Counted from the stretch's first letter, positions 17,364 to 28,296 are shown. The stretch is DNA of 64,000 nucleotides from Dickeya aquatica (GCF_900095885.1 NZ_LT615367.1:1426001-1490000); one strand, 5' to 3'. Numbers and translations are program-made. Notes: a model not told the origin generated them from the sequence alone.

Positions 17364-19061
17364 ATGCTGAATCGTGTAAAGGTCGTAACTGGGCTCATTA
17401 TCGTTCTTGGGCTATTTATTCTTCTTCAAATCGTTTCCGGTGGGCTGTTTTTTAATGCTCTTAAGTCGGATCGTGACATTTTCACAACAACCCGGGTTAT
17501 CAACCAACAGAAGTCAGAGTTGGAGTCTACCTGGTCATATTTATTACAGACGCGTAATACACTTAATCGTGCAGGTACACGCTATGCTATGGATGCCTCT
17601 GGCGGGGTATCAGGTGGAGTGTCAGCCAAAGAGCTCATTGAGTTGGCTAAAAAACAATTAGTCATTGCTAATACACACTTCGCTAATTATGAAAAAATTC
17701 CGTATAGCAGTAAGCAGGATTCAGCGGTTGCTCAGGCGGTAAAAGAGAATTATACCGTGCTTAATAATGCATTAAGCGATTTGATTGTTTTTCTCTCAAA
17801 TGGCAGGTTAAAGGAGTTTTTTGATCAGCCAACTCAAAGTTTTCAGGACAAGTTTGAGAAGGCCTATTACTCTTACAAAGAGTCCTATGACAAAGTGTAT
17901 GCGGATGCGGTTGAAGATAATAATTCTGCTTACTCAACTGCACTATGGTTACTGGTAACGGTTGCTGTATTTGTGGTTGTCATATCGCTGATTGTATGGG
18001 TTGGCATCAATCGCTCACTGATTCAGCCGTTACATCACCTCATTGAACATATTCGTCATATGGCAAGAGGGGATTTGACATCGCGTATTGATTTCCAAGG
18101 TACGAATGAGATGGGGATGCTTGCTGATAGCCTGCGCCACATGCAGACAGAATTCGTGACAACGGTAAGTGCTGTGCGCCAGAGTGCTGAGGCTATTGAC
18201 ACCGGAGCCTCGGAAATTAGTGCTGGTAACAACGATCTTTCATCAAGAACTGAACAGCAAGCTGCCGCACTGGAAGAGACGGCTGCCAGTATGGAACAGC
18301 TCACCTCCACAGTAAAACTGAATGCTGATAATGCGCGTCAGGCCAGTCAGCTTGCACGCAGTGCTTCTGATACTGCACAGAAAGGTGGCAAGGTTGTTGA
18401 TAATGTTGTGAAGACCATGCATAACATTGCTGGTAGCTCGCAGAAAATTGCTGATATCACCAGTGTTATTGATGGTATTGCGTTTCAAACCAATATCCTG
18501 GCACTCAACGCTGCGGTAGAAGCGGCCCGTGCGGGCGAGCAGGGGCGTGGTTTTGCGGTGGTTGCAGGTGAGGTGCGTAGCCTTGCTCAGCGTAGCGCGC
18601 AAGCTGCCAAAGAAATTAAATCGCTGATTGATGACTCAGTAAACCGGGTGCAGGAAGGTTCAGTTCTGGTCGAAAGTGCTGGTGAAACCATGGGTGAGAT
18701 TGTGAGTGCAGTGACTCGAGTCACTGATATCATGGGCGAAATAGCCTCAGCATCTGAAGAGCAAAGCCGTGGTATCGATCAAGTCGGCCAGGCTGTGACC
18801 GAAATGGATCGTGTTACTCAGCAGAACGCGGCGTTGGTTGAAGAGTCTGCATCAGCGGCTATCGCGCTAGAAGAGCAGGTTCGCGTTCTAAATCAATCAG
18901 TTGCTGTGTTTCGTTTGTCAGAGGAGAGCAGTAAAACCCGAAGAGTCAGTGCACCGACAGGTGTCTTTGCCAGACCGGCGTTACTGTCAACTCCTGTGGT
19001 AACAGCCAAAGAGAGGCATGTGAAAAATAGCAAAAGTGCTGATAATTGGGAAAAGTTTTAA
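17364..19061 (+). CDS. Methyl-accepting chemotaxis protein with NWEKF tail
   Basis: A 565-residue receptor. TM1 is at about 8-30, a periplasmic four-helix-bundle sensor domain (TarH type) follows to about 190, then TM2 (about 192-214), HAMP, and the signalling domain with the hairpin [20 protein letters not shown] and adaptation helices ([14 protein letters not shown]). It ends NWEKF, a variant of the NWETF CheR-binding tether. It occupies the place of tar between cheW and cheR in E. coli, but the sensor domain has diverged and the ligand is unknown. I found no sigma-28 promoter directly upstream, so it may depend on readthrough from cheW. Confidence 0.95.
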   Translation: MLNRVKVVTGLIIVLGLFILLQIVSGGLFFNALKSDRDIFTTTRVINQQKSELESTWSYLLQTRNTLNRAGTRYAMDASGGVSGGVSAKELIELAKKQLVIANTHFANYEKIPYSSKQDSAVAQAVKENYTVLNNALSDLIVFLSNGRLKEFFDQPTQSFQDKFEKAYYSYKESYDKVYADAVEDNNSAYSTALWLLVTVAVFVVVISLIVWVGINRSLIQPLHHLIEHIRHMARGDLTSRIDFQGTNEMGMLADSLRHMQTEFVTTVSAVRQSAEAIDTGASEISAGNNDLSSRTEQQAAALEETAASMEQLTSTVKLNADNARQASQLARSASDTAQKGGKVVDNVVKTMHNIAGSSQKIADITSVIDGIAFQTNILALNAAVEAARAGEQGRGFAVVAGEVRSLAQRSAQAAKEIKSLIDDSVNRVQEGSVLVESAGETMGEIVSAVTRVTDIMGEIASASEEQSRGIDQVGQAVTEMDRVTQQNAALVEESASAAIALEEQVRVLNQSVAVFRLSEESSKTRRVSAPTGVFARPALLSTPVVTAKERHVKNSKSADNWEKF

Positions 19062-19082
19062 CACGCTGACAGCTTAATACCG

Positions 19083-19132
19083 TTAACCGGACGAGGTGCA
19101 GGATACAGGATATTGATTCGTCCGGTTAATTT
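19083..19132 (+). terminator. Inverted repeat after the chemoreceptor gene
   Basis: A perfect 12-bp inverted repeat TTAACCGGACGA / TCGTCCGGTTAA (19083-19094 and 19118-19129) with a 23-nt loop, about 20 bp after the stop codon and followed by TTTGG. It is probably a terminator, though the loop is long and the T tract short. Confidence 0.5.
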
Positions 19133-19400
19133 GGCTGTAAGTATGAGAATTCATCCTGATTCATCTGGTTGAGTATGAATTTTGACCTGATAACGCCTGA
19201 GCGGTTACTTTTTCAAGCATGATGACGACCACGTCACGGAATGAAAAAAACAACTGATAGAATCTATATCAAGCTAGTTACTTAAGATATTTTTAAGGGT
19301 TTCTGTGGTTTGATAGGCTGTCACATCAGACATAACCCTGGATTTTTTGAGACAGACTTAGCAAATTTAGGTTTTGTTACCGTTATTGCAGTTCTTTAGT

Positions 19401-19427
19401 TAAAGAAAGGTTTAATGCGGCCGATTG
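19401..19427 (+). promoter_or_regulatory. Sigma-28 (FliA) promoter upstream of cheR
   Basis: TAAA-N15-GCCGATTG matches the class 3 consensus at 10 of 12 fixed positions. It is about 350 bp before cheR and should start a cheRBYZ transcript with an unusually long leader. Confidence 0.7.
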
Positions 19428-19776
19428 TTATATGTAATGCGTGTGGTATAGGCGCTGTGGCGTTATTTAGTCCGTTTGAGAATCGTGTTATCGCTGTATT
19501 CATAGAAATACACGTCTCAAGTCAGAAAACTGAATAAAGCATTTTTTAGTCTTTCTAGACTGAAAAAAATGTATAGAAAAGTGCTATGACAACGTTACAG
19601 CCATTTCTGTATCGCATACTGGTCGATTAATCAGACCAGCCAATTGTATTATGAAGCGACACCATCCTTTACCCTGGAATGATGTCTTGGATTAACGTGT
19701 GAAACCTGCAATAGCTGTAATGGGAAGTCTGATTGAAAAACAATAAAATCATCTATCCATTTTCGGGCGGTCAGAT

Positions 19777-20649
19777 ATGAAGAATACACCATCGCCAAAT
19801 CGTTCAGGTTCTACATCCATTTTGAGTCAGATGGTTGAACGGTTACCGCTGTCTGATGTTCATTTTCGGCGTATCAGCCAGCTTATCTATCAGCGTGCCG
19901 GTATCGTGCTGGCAGACCATAAACGGGAAATGGTTTATAACCGTTTGGTCAGACGTTTGCGTTTACTAGGTATTAATGATTTTGGTCAATATCTGGCGCT
20001 ACTGGAGTCCGATCCAAACAGTGCGGAGTGGCAGGCATTTATCAATGCGCTCACCACCAATCTGACAGCCTTCTTTCGTGAAGCTCACCATTTTCCTATT
20101 CTTGCCGATCATGCGCGTAAACGTCAGGGGGGCTATAGCATCTGGTGCGCCGCTGCCTCTACAGGCGAGGAGCCTTATTCTCTGGCGATGACGTTGGCGG
20201 AGGTTTATGGTGATCGTGCTTCCAATTGTCAAATCACAGCAACAGACATTGATACCCAAGTGTTAGAAAAAGCCTCTGCTGGTGTCTACAGGCAAGAAGA
20301 CCTGCGCTCTCTCTCTCCACAGCAAATGCAGCGTTTCTTTTTGCGAGGGACTGGCCCGCATAGTGGTTTAGTTCGCGTTCGTCCTGAACTGGCGAGTATG
20401 ATCCACTTCCAGCAGGTGAATTTGCTGGCACCAGAATGGTCTCTGCCTGCGCCTTTTGACGCTATTTTCTGTCGCAATGTAATGATTTATTTCGATAAAG
20501 AAACACAAGAGCGTATTTTACGCCGTTTTGTTCCGCTGCTAAAACCGGGCGGATTATTATTTGCCGGGCATTCAGAGAACTTCAGTCAGATCAGTCGGGA
20601 ATTTTACCTGCGGGGACAGACTGTATATGGGCTGGCTAAGGAAAGATAA
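19777..20649 (+). CDS. cheR: Chemoreceptor methyltransferase CheR
   Basis: A 290-residue S-adenosylmethionine-dependent methyltransferase that methylates receptor glutamates during adaptation. The N-terminal helical domain ([34 protein letters not shown]) is followed by the SAM-binding domain with the [13 protein letters not shown] motif and [13 protein letters not shown]. The tail [17 protein letters not shown] matches E. coli. It ends at the cheB start with overlapping stop and start (TAATG). Length is normal. Confidence 0.97.
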   Translation: MKNTPSPNRSGSTSILSQMVERLPLSDVHFRRISQLIYQRAGIVLADHKREMVYNRLVRRLRLLGINDFGQYLALLESDPNSAEWQAFINALTTNLTAFFREAHHFPILADHARKRQGGYSIWCAAASTGEEPYSLAMTLAEVYGDRASNCQITATDIDTQVLEKASAGVYRQEDLRSLSPQQMQRFFLRGTGPHSGLVRVRPELASMIHFQQVNLLAPEWSLPAPFDAIFCRNVMIYFDKETQERILRRFVPLLKPGGLLFAGHSENFSQISREFYLRGQTVYGLAKER

Positions 20650-21701
20650 TGAGCAAAATAAAAGTATTATGTGTTGATGATTCTGCATTAATGCGCCAGA
20701 TCATGACTGAAATCATTAACAGCCATCCCGACATGGAGGTGGTAGCCACTGCGCCAGATCCTTTAGTGGCCCGCGATTTAATCAAAAAATTTAATCCACA
20801 GGTGTTAACGCTGGACGTTGAAATGCCGCGTATGGATGGACTGGATTTTCTTGAAAAACTCATGCGCCTTCGCCCTATGCCTGTTGTGATGGTATCGTCC
20901 CTGACAGGAAAGGGCTCAGAAATTACCTTGCGAGCACTTGAGTTAGGCGCAATTGATTTTGTGACGAAGCCGCAGTTAGGTATTCGTGAGGGGATGCTGG
21001 CATACAGCGAGTTGATCGCTGAAAAAATTCGCATGGCGGCTAAAGCACGTTTGCCACAGCGCAACTCGTCTCCAGCACCTACCATTCTTATCCCCAGTAC
21101 ACCGTTGCTCAGTAGTGAGAAATTGATTGCGATTGGTGCATCAACAGGCGGTACGGAAGCGATCAGGCATGTTTTGCAGCCATTGCCACCAACCAGTCCG
21201 GCTCTGTTGATTACCCAGCATATGCCACCGGGTTTCACGAAATCCTTTGCTGAACGGCTCAATAAGTTGTGTCAGATTACAGTGAAAGAAGCAGAAGACG
21301 GAGAGCGCGTTTTGCCAGGACATGCTTACATCGCTCCTGGTGCCCGCCATCTTGAGTTGTCGCGTAGTGGTGCAAACTATCAAGTAAAACTGCATGATGG
21401 TCCGCCGGTTAATCGTCATCGTCCTTCTGTTGACGTACTGTTCCACTCTGTTGCACAGTACGCCGGACGAAATGCAGTAGGAGTTATCTTAACTGGCATG
21501 GGAAATGACGGGGCCGCAGGAATGCTGGAGCTTCATAAAGCCGGTGCCTATACCATCGCGCAAAATGAAGCCAGCTGTGTCGTATTCGGTATGCCTCGAG
21601 AAGCTATTGCACTCGGTGGTGTCGATGAGGTGGTGGACTTGCACCAGGTGAGTCAGCGAATGCTGGCACAAGTTTCTGCCGGACAGGCATTACGTATATA
21701 G
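20649..21701 (+). CDS. cheB: Chemoreceptor methylesterase/response regulator CheB
   Basis: A 350-residue response regulator with methylesterase and deamidase activity on receptors. The receiver domain carries the phosphorylation site Asp56 ([12 protein letters not shown]), and a linker leads to the esterase domain with the catalytic Ser in [11 protein letters not shown], His in [10 protein letters not shown] and Asp in MGNDGAAGM. CheA phosphorylates it, giving feedback on adaptation. It overlaps cheR by one base. Confidence 0.97.
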   Translation: MSKIKVLCVDDSALMRQIMTEIINSHPDMEVVATAPDPLVARDLIKKFNPQVLTLDVEMPRMDGLDFLEKLMRLRPMPVVMVSSLTGKGSEITLRALELGAIDFVTKPQLGIREGMLAYSELIAEKIRMAAKARLPQRNSSPAPTILIPSTPLLSSEKLIAIGASTGGTEAIRHVLQPLPPTSPALLITQHMPPGFTKSFAERLNKLCQITVKEAEDGERVLPGHAYIAPGARHLELSRSGANYQVKLHDGPPVNRHRPSVDVLFHSVAQYAGRNAVGVILTGMGNDGAAGMLELHKAGAYTIAQNEASCVVFGMPREAIALGGVDEVVDLHQVSQRMLAQVSAGQALRI

Positions 21702-21714
21702 CAGCTCCAGGTGA

Positions 21715-22125
<411 letters not shown>

Positions 22126-22134
22126 GGAGATGCC

Positions 22135-22779
22135 ATGAATCCACATCCGATGCCCATTAATGATCATGCATCTGCCACAGAGATTATTTCTCGTATCGGG
22201 CAGTTAACGCGTATGCTGCGTGATAGCCTGAAAGAGCTTGGCTTAGATCATGCTATTGCGGAAGCGGCGGAAGCCATCCCAGATGCTCGTGATCGTCTTG
22301 ATTATGTTGTACAGATGACCGCTCAGGCGGCAGAGCGTGCGTTAAGTTGTGTTGAGGCTGCGCAACCTCGACAGAATCAAATGGAAGAAGAGGCCAAATC
22401 CCTGAAAGGCCGTTGGGATCAATGGTTTGAAAATCCTATTGAGCTTGCTGAAGCACGAGAGCTGGTGACGGATACTCGTAGCTACCTTGAATCTGTTCCT
22501 GATCATACTGCGTTTACCAATGCTCAGTTGCTGGAAATCATGATGGCGCAAGATTTTCAGGATTTAACAGGGCAAGTTATCAAGCGCATGATGGATGTAG
22601 TTCAGGAAATCGAAAAACAATTGCTGATGGTATTGCTGGAAAATATTCCAGAAAAACCGTCCGAAGCTCGCCGTGCAAACGAAGGTCTGCTGAACGGGCC
22701 CCAGGTTGATAAAACTGCGACAGGTATTGTTTCCAACCAGGATCAGGTTGACGACTTGCTCGATAGCTTGGGTTTCTGA
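22135..22779 (+). CDS. cheZ: CheY-P phosphatase CheZ
   Basis: A 214-residue phosphatase that ends the CheY-P signal. It contains the long helical hairpin with the active-site stretch [19 protein letters not shown], including the catalytic Gln, and the C-terminal CheY-docking helix [12 protein letters not shown]. It is the last gene of cheRBYZ and is followed by a strong hairpin. Confidence 0.98.
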   Translation: MNPHPMPINDHASATEIISRIGQLTRMLRDSLKELGLDHAIAEAAEAIPDARDRLDYVVQMTAQAAERALSCVEAAQPRQNQMEEEAKSLKGRWDQWFENPIELAEARELVTDTRSYLESVPDHTAFTNAQLLEIMMAQDFQDLTGQVIKRMMDVVQEIEKQLLMVLLENIPEKPSEARRANEGLLNGPQVDKTATGIVSNQDQVDDLLDSLGF

Positions 22780-22838
22780 TTTAACCTCGACACCCATTGT
22801 ATTTTTAAATGGGCATCGTGGCGTAAGGTATGTGGATT

Positions 22839-22867
22839 TTTACGATCGGGGTATCCCCGATCGTAAA
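22839..22867 (+). terminator. Strong hairpin after cheZ
   Basis: A perfect 13-bp stem TTTACGATCGGGG / CCCCGATCGTAAA (22839-22851 and 22855-22867) with a 3-nt loop, 60 bp after cheZ. It is the likely end of the cheRBYZ transcript, though no long T tract follows. Confidence 0.65.
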
Positions 22868-23003
22868 TTCCTGCCTCCCGTCTTTGCAATAAAATAAATA
22901 GCCGCTTGTTTTCCTCTTTTTTCTACCCATAACGATGGCAAGATTTTGTCATGCTAGCGCTGTATAACTTTCATGTCAGTGAGCATTAACAGGAGCGGCT
23001 GTA

Positions 23004-24155
23004 GTGGCAGACGATAGCGATCTGGAGAAAACAGAAGCTCCCACCCCCCAACGAACAGAAAAAGCCCGAGAAGAAGGTCAGATTCCTCGCTCAAAGGAAC
23101 TGACATCTCTATTTATGCTGATTGCAGGGCTGGCTATTTTATGGGGGACTGGCGTGAGTATGGCGAGAAAATTGTCTGAGATGCTGGCTAAAGGATTGAT
23201 ATTTGATCACAGCCTGATCAGCGATGAGCGATTATTCATTTCTCATATTGGCGTGCTCATTGAGCAAGCAGTGCTTGCCCTCCTTCCTATCTTCTTTGGT
23301 CTTGTGATAGTTGCACTGGCTGCGCCAATTCTGCTTGGCGGACTAATTTTTAGTACCAAATCCATCAGTGTGGATTTTGGTAAAATGAATCCGTTATCCG
23401 GGTTGAAACGTATGTTTTCAACACAAGTTTTGGCGGAATTATTTAAGGCGATACTAAAAGCTGTAATCGTAGGGTGCATTACCTGCTGGTTTCTTTGGCA
23501 CAGTTGGAACGATATGTTACATCTGGTATCTGAACCGCTGGAAAACGCCATTAAGGATGCGCTGAATATCGCGCTACTCTGCTGTTTTTGGGTTATCCTT
23601 GGGCTCCTTCCTATGGTCGCTTTTGACGTATTCTGGCAGATATGGAGCTATATCAAACGATTACGCATGAGCAAGCAGGAAATCCGTGACGAGTATAAAG
23701 AGCATGAAGGGGACCCGTACATCAAGGGCCGCATCAAACAACAGCAGCGTGCTATCGCTCAGCGCCGCATGATGGCTGATGTGCCTAAAGCCGATGTTAT
23801 CGTCACCAACCCAACCCACTATGCGGTTGCGCTAAAATATGATGAGAAAAAAATGCAGGCTCCTAAAGTATTAGCCAAAGGAGCCAATCAAACTGCTTTA
23901 CGTATTCGTGAATTGGGTTCGGAGCACCGTATCCCGATTCTTGAGGCACCGCCTTTGGCGCGTGCACTCTATCGCCATACTGAAATAGGGCAGCAGATCC
24001 CTGCTGGATTGTATGCAGCTGTTGCTGAAGTGCTTTCGTGGGTCTACCAGTTGAAACGCTGGAAACGAGAAGGCGGGTTGATTCCGCGTAAACCTAAAAA
24101 CTTACCTGTGCCGGATGCACTGGATTTTGCTAAAGAGAAAACAACCGATGGCTAA
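23004..24155 (+). CDS. flhB: Flagellar export switch protein FlhB
   Basis: A 383-residue component of the flagellar type III export gate (E. coli 382). After the N-terminal EKTEAPTPQRTEKAREEGQIPRS there are four membrane segments and a cytoplasmic domain with the autocleavage motif NPTH (VIVTNPTHYAVAL), which switches export from rod/hook to filament substrates. The start is a GTG at 23004 after AGGAGCGG. It overlaps flhA by 8 bp. Confidence 0.97.
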   Translation: MADDSDLEKTEAPTPQRTEKAREEGQIPRSKELTSLFMLIAGLAILWGTGVSMARKLSEMLAKGLIFDHSLISDERLFISHIGVLIEQAVLALLPIFFGLVIVALAAPILLGGLIFSTKSISVDFGKMNPLSGLKRMFSTQVLAELFKAILKAVIVGCITCWFLWHSWNDMLHLVSEPLENAIKDALNIALLCCFWVILGLLPMVAFDVFWQIWSYIKRLRMSKQEIRDEYKEHEGDPYIKGRIKQQQRAIAQRRMMADVPKADVIVTNPTHYAVALKYDEKKMQAPKVLAKGANQTALRIRELGSEHRIPILEAPPLARALYRHTEIGQQIPAGLYAAVAEVLSWVYQLKRWKREGGLIPRKPKNLPVPDALDFAKEKTTDG

Positions 24156-26235
24156 CCTGGCCTCTTTGCTTCGCCTACCAGGCAATATGAAAGGTTCTCA
24201 GTGGCAGGCCCTGGCGGGGCCAGTCTTGATCCTGCTTATCCTGTCAATGATGGTTTTGCCGTTACCGCCGTTTATTCTGGATTTGCTGTTTACCTTCAAT
24301 ATTGCACTTTCCATCATGGTGTTGCTGGTGGCGATGTTCACACAGCGTACACTCGATTTTGCTGCATTTCCGACCATTCTATTGTTCTCTACGCTATTGC
24401 GACTATCACTCAACGTGGCATCAACCCGTATTATTCTGATGGAGGGACACACCGGTGCGGCGGCGGCTGGGCGGGTCGTTGAGGCATTTGGTCACTTTCT
24501 GGTTGGTGGTAATTTCGCTATTGGTATTGTGGTTTTTATCATCCTGGTTTTGATCAACTTTATGGTTATCACCAAAGGTGCCGGGCGTATTGCTGAGGTT
24601 GGTGCGCGTTTTACCTTGGATGGTATGCCCGGTAAGCAAATGGCGATTGATGCTGATCTTAATGCCGGTTTGATCGGTGAAGACGAAGCGAAAAAGCGCC
24701 GGGCAGAGGTAACTCAGGAAGCTGATTTTTATGGCTCTATGGACGGTGCCAGTAAATTTGTGCGTGGTGATGCTATCGCTGGCCTCATGATCATGGCAAT
24801 CAACGTCATTGGTGGTCTGCTGGTTGGTGTAGTTCAGCATGACATGCTGTTAGGGCAGGCAGTAGAAAACTATACGTTGCTGACTATTGGTGATGGTCTG
24901 GTTGCGCAGATCCCGGCACTGGTTATTTCGACGGCGGCGGGTGTTATTGTTACTCGTGTTGGTACCAATCAGGATGTTGGGCAGCAGATGGTAACGCAAC
25001 TGTTCAATAATCCTCAGGTTATGGTGCTCAGTGCCGCAGTGCTTGGGATGATTGGTCTGGTTCCAGGCATGCCAAACTTTGTCTTTTTACTTTTTACCGG
25101 CCTGTTATTGGGCATTGCGTGGTTGATTAAAAAAGGCGAAAGAAAAGCTGAATTTGAGTCTGCACAAACGGCATCAGCAGTACCGACATCACCACAGATA
25201 GTCGAAGCCAGTTGGTCTGATGTTCAACTGGAAGATCCCTTGGGGATGGAAGTGGGATACCGACTGATTCCTATGGTCGATTTTCAGCAAAATGGTGAGT
25301 TGCTGGGGAGGATCAGAAGTATCCGTAAGAAATTTGCCCAGGAAATGGGGTTTCTGCCGCCGGTTGTGCACATACGCGACAACCTGGATTTACAGCCAGC
25401 CAGCTACCGCATTTTAATGAAAGGGGTAGAAATTGGCAGTGGTGAAGCACATCCGGGGCGCTGGATGGCGATTAACCCTGGTAATGCGGTTGGCTCGCTG
25501 TCCGGTGATGCAACCAACGATCCCGCTTTTGGGCTGCCTGCCGTTTGGATTGACAGTTCGTTAAAAGAGCAGGCTCAGGTTCAGGGTTATACGGTAGTTG
25601 AGGCCAGTACGGTTGTGGCTACCCATCTTAATCATCTGCTGAGTTTGCATGCGAGTGAGTTGTTTGGTCGCCAGGAAGCGCAGCAACTAATGGATAGGGT
25701 CTCTCAGGAGATGCCTAAACTGACGGAAGATTTTATTCCGGGGGTAGTCACATTAACTACTTTGCATAAGGTGCTGCAAAATCTATTAAGTGAACAAGTC
25801 TCTATTCGAGACATGCGTACAGTAATTGAAACATTGTCTGAGCATGCTCCGGTACAAAGCGACCCTTACGAGCTGACCACCGCTGTACGTATAGCGCTTG
25901 GTCGTGCCATTACACAGCAATGGTTCCCTGGCGATACTGAATTACAGGTCATCGGTCTTGATAGTGCGTTAGAGCGCCTGTTGTTGCAGGCCCTGCAAGG
26001 TGGTGGTGGATTAGAACCTGGGCTGAGCGACCGACTGCTAAATCAGGCTCAGCAAGCATTGCAGCGACAAGAGATGCTTGGGGCTCCCCCTGTATTATTG
26101 GTCAACCACGCATTACGTGGTCTGTTATCTCGCTTTCTACGCCGTAGCTTGCCACAGGTTGCGGTGCTGTCTAATCTGGAAATCAGTGATAGTCGTCAGA
26201 TAAGGATGACGTCAATGATTGGCGAGTCATCCTGA
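24148..26235 (+). CDS. flhA: Flagellar export gate protein FlhA
   Basis: A 695-residue export-gate protein with eight membrane segments in the first 330 residues, the conserved FHIPEP-type loop region (TRIILMEGHTGAAAAGRVVEAFGHFLVGGNF, RIAEVGARFTLDGMPGKQMAIDADLNAG), and a large cytoplasmic domain that docks chaperone-substrate complexes. The ATG at 24148, giving MANLASLLRLPG, matches E. coli. An in-frame start at 24115 would lie deep inside flhB. It overlaps flhB upstream and flhE downstream. Confidence 0.97.
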   Translation: MANLASLLRLPGNMKGSQWQALAGPVLILLILSMMVLPLPPFILDLLFTFNIALSIMVLLVAMFTQRTLDFAAFPTILLFSTLLRLSLNVASTRIILMEGHTGAAAAGRVVEAFGHFLVGGNFAIGIVVFIILVLINFMVITKGAGRIAEVGARFTLDGMPGKQMAIDADLNAGLIGEDEAKKRRAEVTQEADFYGSMDGASKFVRGDAIAGLMIMAINVIGGLLVGVVQHDMLLGQAVENYTLLTIGDGLVAQIPALVISTAAGVIVTRVGTNQDVGQQMVTQLFNNPQVMVLSAAVLGMIGLVPGMPNFVFLLFTGLLLGIAWLIKKGERKAEFESAQTASAVPTSPQIVEASWSDVQLEDPLGMEVGYRLIPMVDFQQNGELLGRIRSIRKKFAQEMGFLPPVVHIRDNLDLQPASYRILMKGVEIGSGEAHPGRWMAINPGNAVGSLSGDATNDPAFGLPAVWIDSSLKEQAQVQGYTVVEASTVVATHLNHLLSLHASELFGRQEAQQLMDRVSQEMPKLTEDFIPGVVTLTTLHKVLQNLLSEQVSIRDMRTVIETLSEHAPVQSDPYELTTAVRIALGRAITQQWFPGDTELQVIGLDSALERLLLQALQGGGGLEPGLSDRLLNQAQQALQRQEMLGAPPVLLVNHALRGLLSRFLRRSLPQVAVLSNLEISDSRQIRMTSMIGESS

Positions 26236-26663
26236 TGAAACGTATTCGTTTTTCGCTACTGGCGGTAGGTGGCATATTGATCAGTTCTTGCGCATACAGC
26301 GTTCATGCGCAGCAAGGGGGATGGAGTGCCAGTGTTTCCGGGCCCTCTTTTCAATATAGGGGGATGCAGGCTTCATCTCCTGCTCTTTTGCCTGCGGCCA
26401 GTTTGCAAGTTTCTGCGGATAATGTCGTGACAGTTATCTATTGGCGGTATCAATTAGCATCAGCTGCGCCGATAGATCTTACAGTGAAGCTTTGTGCGCT
26501 TAACCGCTGTGTTAATCTTGATAGTGCCAGCGGTCAAACATCTGGCTTGCAGGGTATACCTGCAAACAGCGAATTCAGGATGATGTTCTATGTCCCTGGC
26601 ACGGGCAGAATATCTGCATCTGTAGACGTGGTTTCCAGTGAAATATCTGTCAACTATCGCTAA
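26235..26663 (+). CDS. flhE: Flagellar protein FlhE
   Basis: A 142-residue periplasmic protein with an N-terminal signal peptide (ends YSVHA) and two cysteines likely to form a disulfide (KLCALNRCVNL). FlhE homologues are encoded only beside flhBA in enterics and have been linked to closing the export gate against proton leak. It overlaps the flhA stop (TGATG). A weak 5-bp hairpin with TTTT (26703-26721) follows, before convergent flgN. Confidence 0.92.
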   Translation: MKRIRFSLLAVGGILISSCAYSVHAQQGGWSASVSGPSFQYRGMQASSPALLPAASLQVSADNVVTVIYWRYQLASAAPIDLTVKLCALNRCVNLDSASGQTSGLQGIPANSEFRMMFYVPGTGRISASVDVVSSEISVNYR

Positions 26664-26740
26664 TACGGACGTGTTTGTTCAGTGCAGATAAAGGAAAAAG
26701 CGAGCAGGCTGTCTGCTGTTTTCGTTAAACCATCAGCGAG

Positions 26741-27178
26741 TCAGATACTGACTCTACGTCCTGAGATACTGCTGGTACGAGGCTGACCATCCGAGCCATA
26801 AACGGTTTGAGCATGACGGGATTTTAACACTGCAAGGGCTTTTTCGTTATGGTCAAGATGATAGCTGAGTAGCATGCCGTTGTGGCGATTTTGGTTGCGT
26901 AATGCTTCACCCAGTTCTGTAATCTGCTGCCATAGTTCTGCCAGCGCGGGCTTATCTTGATAAGGTGCTTGCAAGCGCAGCACTTTCTCTCCCTGCATCC
27001 GAATTTTGTCTAAATGCTGAAGGGATGAAAGCAGAGTATTTTTCTTATCGGTAACGACCTGTAGAGCCACACCATCAATCTGACCAGCACAAAGCAATAA
27101 CTGCTCGTCAGCCAGAATAGCTTCCAAATCGCGCAGGGTAATCAGAAGCTGGGTTAGAAGCTTTACAAGTTTTTCCAT
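26741..27178 (-). CDS. flgN: Flagellar export chaperone FlgN
   Basis: A 145-residue, mostly helical cytosolic chaperone for the hook-filament junction proteins FlgK and FlgL, both encoded further along this cluster. Conserved features are the N-terminal LLTQLLITLRDLEAILADEQ and the C-terminal substrate-binding part with YGSDGQP. It lies 4 bp downstream of flgM in the same transcript. Confidence 0.93.
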   Translation of the reverse strand: MEKLVKLLTQLLITLRDLEAILADEQLLLCAGQIDGVALQVVTDKKNTLLSSLQHLDKIRMQGEKVLRLQAPYQDKPALAELWQQITELGEALRNQNRHNGMLLSYHLDHNEKALAVLKSRHAQTVYGSDGQPRTSSISGRRVSI

Positions 27179-27182
27179 AAAA

Positions 27183-27482
27183 TTAGTCGCCTGAAGTTAA
27201 GTCCCGTGCGTTTTTGATGATCGCATCGGCAATTTTACCAACGTTCATCTTCAATGAGCCATCACGAATGGCTTGTTTCAACGTTTCAACACGTTGTACG
27301 TCGATGTCCTGAGAGGATGGCTGCATCAGTTTTGATTGAGCATCGCTTAACTTCACCTGCGTGCCCGTGACGCCATTTTGTTGTTCAGCACCCTCTTTGC
27401 GCTTTATTTTTACCGTATCACCACTATCCCGAGGTTGAACCTGGTTTACTGGTTTGATTGATTGTGTCCGATCGATACTCAT
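27183..27482 (-). CDS. flgM: Anti-sigma-28 factor FlgM
   Basis: A 99-residue anti-sigma factor that holds FliA inactive until it is exported through the finished hook. It starts MSIDRTQSIKPVNQVQPRD and carries the C-terminal sigma-binding helices (RVETLKQAIRDGSLKMNVGKIADAII). A sigma-28 promoter lies about 115 bp upstream, so FlgM should also be made late, as in Salmonella, in addition to readthrough from flgA. Confidence 0.96.
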   Translation of the reverse strand: MSIDRTQSIKPVNQVQPRDSGDTVKIKRKEGAEQQNGVTGTQVKLSDAQSKLMQPSSQDIDVQRVETLKQAIRDGSLKMNVGKIADAIIKNARDLTSGD

Positions 27483-27595
27483 GGTCGTCTACTCGCGTCG
27501 TAAAGGCATAAATGAAAGATGATACCTCAATAAACGTAATTATTTTCAGAGCCACACGTTTGGGCCCAAGGGTATCATCAACGTCGATGTACATC

Positions 27596-27622
27596 ATATC
27601 GGCACCTATTGCTATTACTTTA
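27596..27622 (-). promoter_or_regulatory. Sigma-28 (FliA) promoter for flgMN
   Basis: Read on the minus strand: TAAA-N15-GCCGATAT. It lies around the flgA stop codon and upstream of flgM, exactly where the Salmonella class 3 flgMN promoter is found. Confidence 0.85.
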
Positions 27623-27627
27623 GCAAA

Positions 27628-28296
27628 TTATTGTGAGATCAGAATCATCCCATCACGGGTTGCAATACCCGATACGACTTGTCCGGATGCAGTGCGAGCT
27701 CTGGCGTTCTGGCCTGCGGCAGCGTTGTTCATGGCTTTGCCATCACTACGAACGCTAAACCCTTCTCCTTGCGCCAGAATTTGGACGTTTTGGCCGGCCT
27801 GAATAACCCATGACTTACGTACCATGGCCTGAGTGATGGGTTGACCCGGTGCAATATCCCGTAATGCGGTTGCGCCTTCAGCCTCTGTCAGCGACAACAA
27901 CGTCTTGGGTGGCAACAAGTCTAAGCGACCACGAGTCAGATGGATATCCGTGATTTTAAGCGTGTTGCCTCGGTTAACGGGGACAGTGGTTGCAACGTAT
28001 TTACCGGTAACTTGTACTTCAACTTGAACAAAATGCCTTTCCTGATTGCAGCGAACAGACACGGAAAGATTGCCCCACATTCTGGCGTTGCCTGGCAGGG
28101 ATATCTGTGGTGCATCACAGACTGGCCGCTGAGCCTCAGGAGACTTGATGACGACAGTAACTGTATTGTCCGTATTTTTAAAGTTGTCAGAAAAAAAACG
28201 GGAAAGTTGAGAAGTTAAATCAGCTGCGTTGGACACAACAGGAGTCAACAGAATACCGAGGATCGATAAGTATATGTATTTTTTGATATACTGCAT
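27628..28296 (-). CDS. flgA: P-ring assembly chaperone FlgA
   Basis: A 222-residue periplasmic protein with a signal peptide (ends PVVSNA) and the C-terminal SAF-type domain (VPVNRGNTLKITDIHLTRGRLD, IAPGQPITQAMV, VQILAQGEGFSVRSDGKAMNNAAAG). It helps FlgI assemble into the P ring. It is divergent from flgB, sharing a class 2 promoter region of about 180 bp, and is followed on the same strand by flgMN. Length is close to E. coli (219). Confidence 0.95.
   Translation of the reverse strand: MQYIKKYIYLSILGILLTPVVSNAADLTSQLSRFFSDNFKNTDNTVTVVIKSPEAQRPVCDAPQISLPGNARMWGNLSVSVRCNQERHFVQVEVQVTGKYVATTVPVNRGNTLKITDIHLTRGRLDLLPPKTLLSLTEAEGATALRDIAPGQPITQAMVRKSWVIQAGQNVQILAQGEGFSVRSDGKAMNNAAAGQNARARTASGQVVSGIATRDGMILISQ

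Larger units (their letters stand above)
19062..19776. other. Large gap between chemoreceptor and cheR
   Basis: About 715 bp without a gene, inside what is a tight tar-tap-cheRBYZ stretch in E. coli. It contains a likely terminator (19083-19132) and a sigma-28 promoter (19401-19427). The remainder is AT-rich, and I recognise no receptor remnant or RNA gene in it. Confidence 0.6.
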
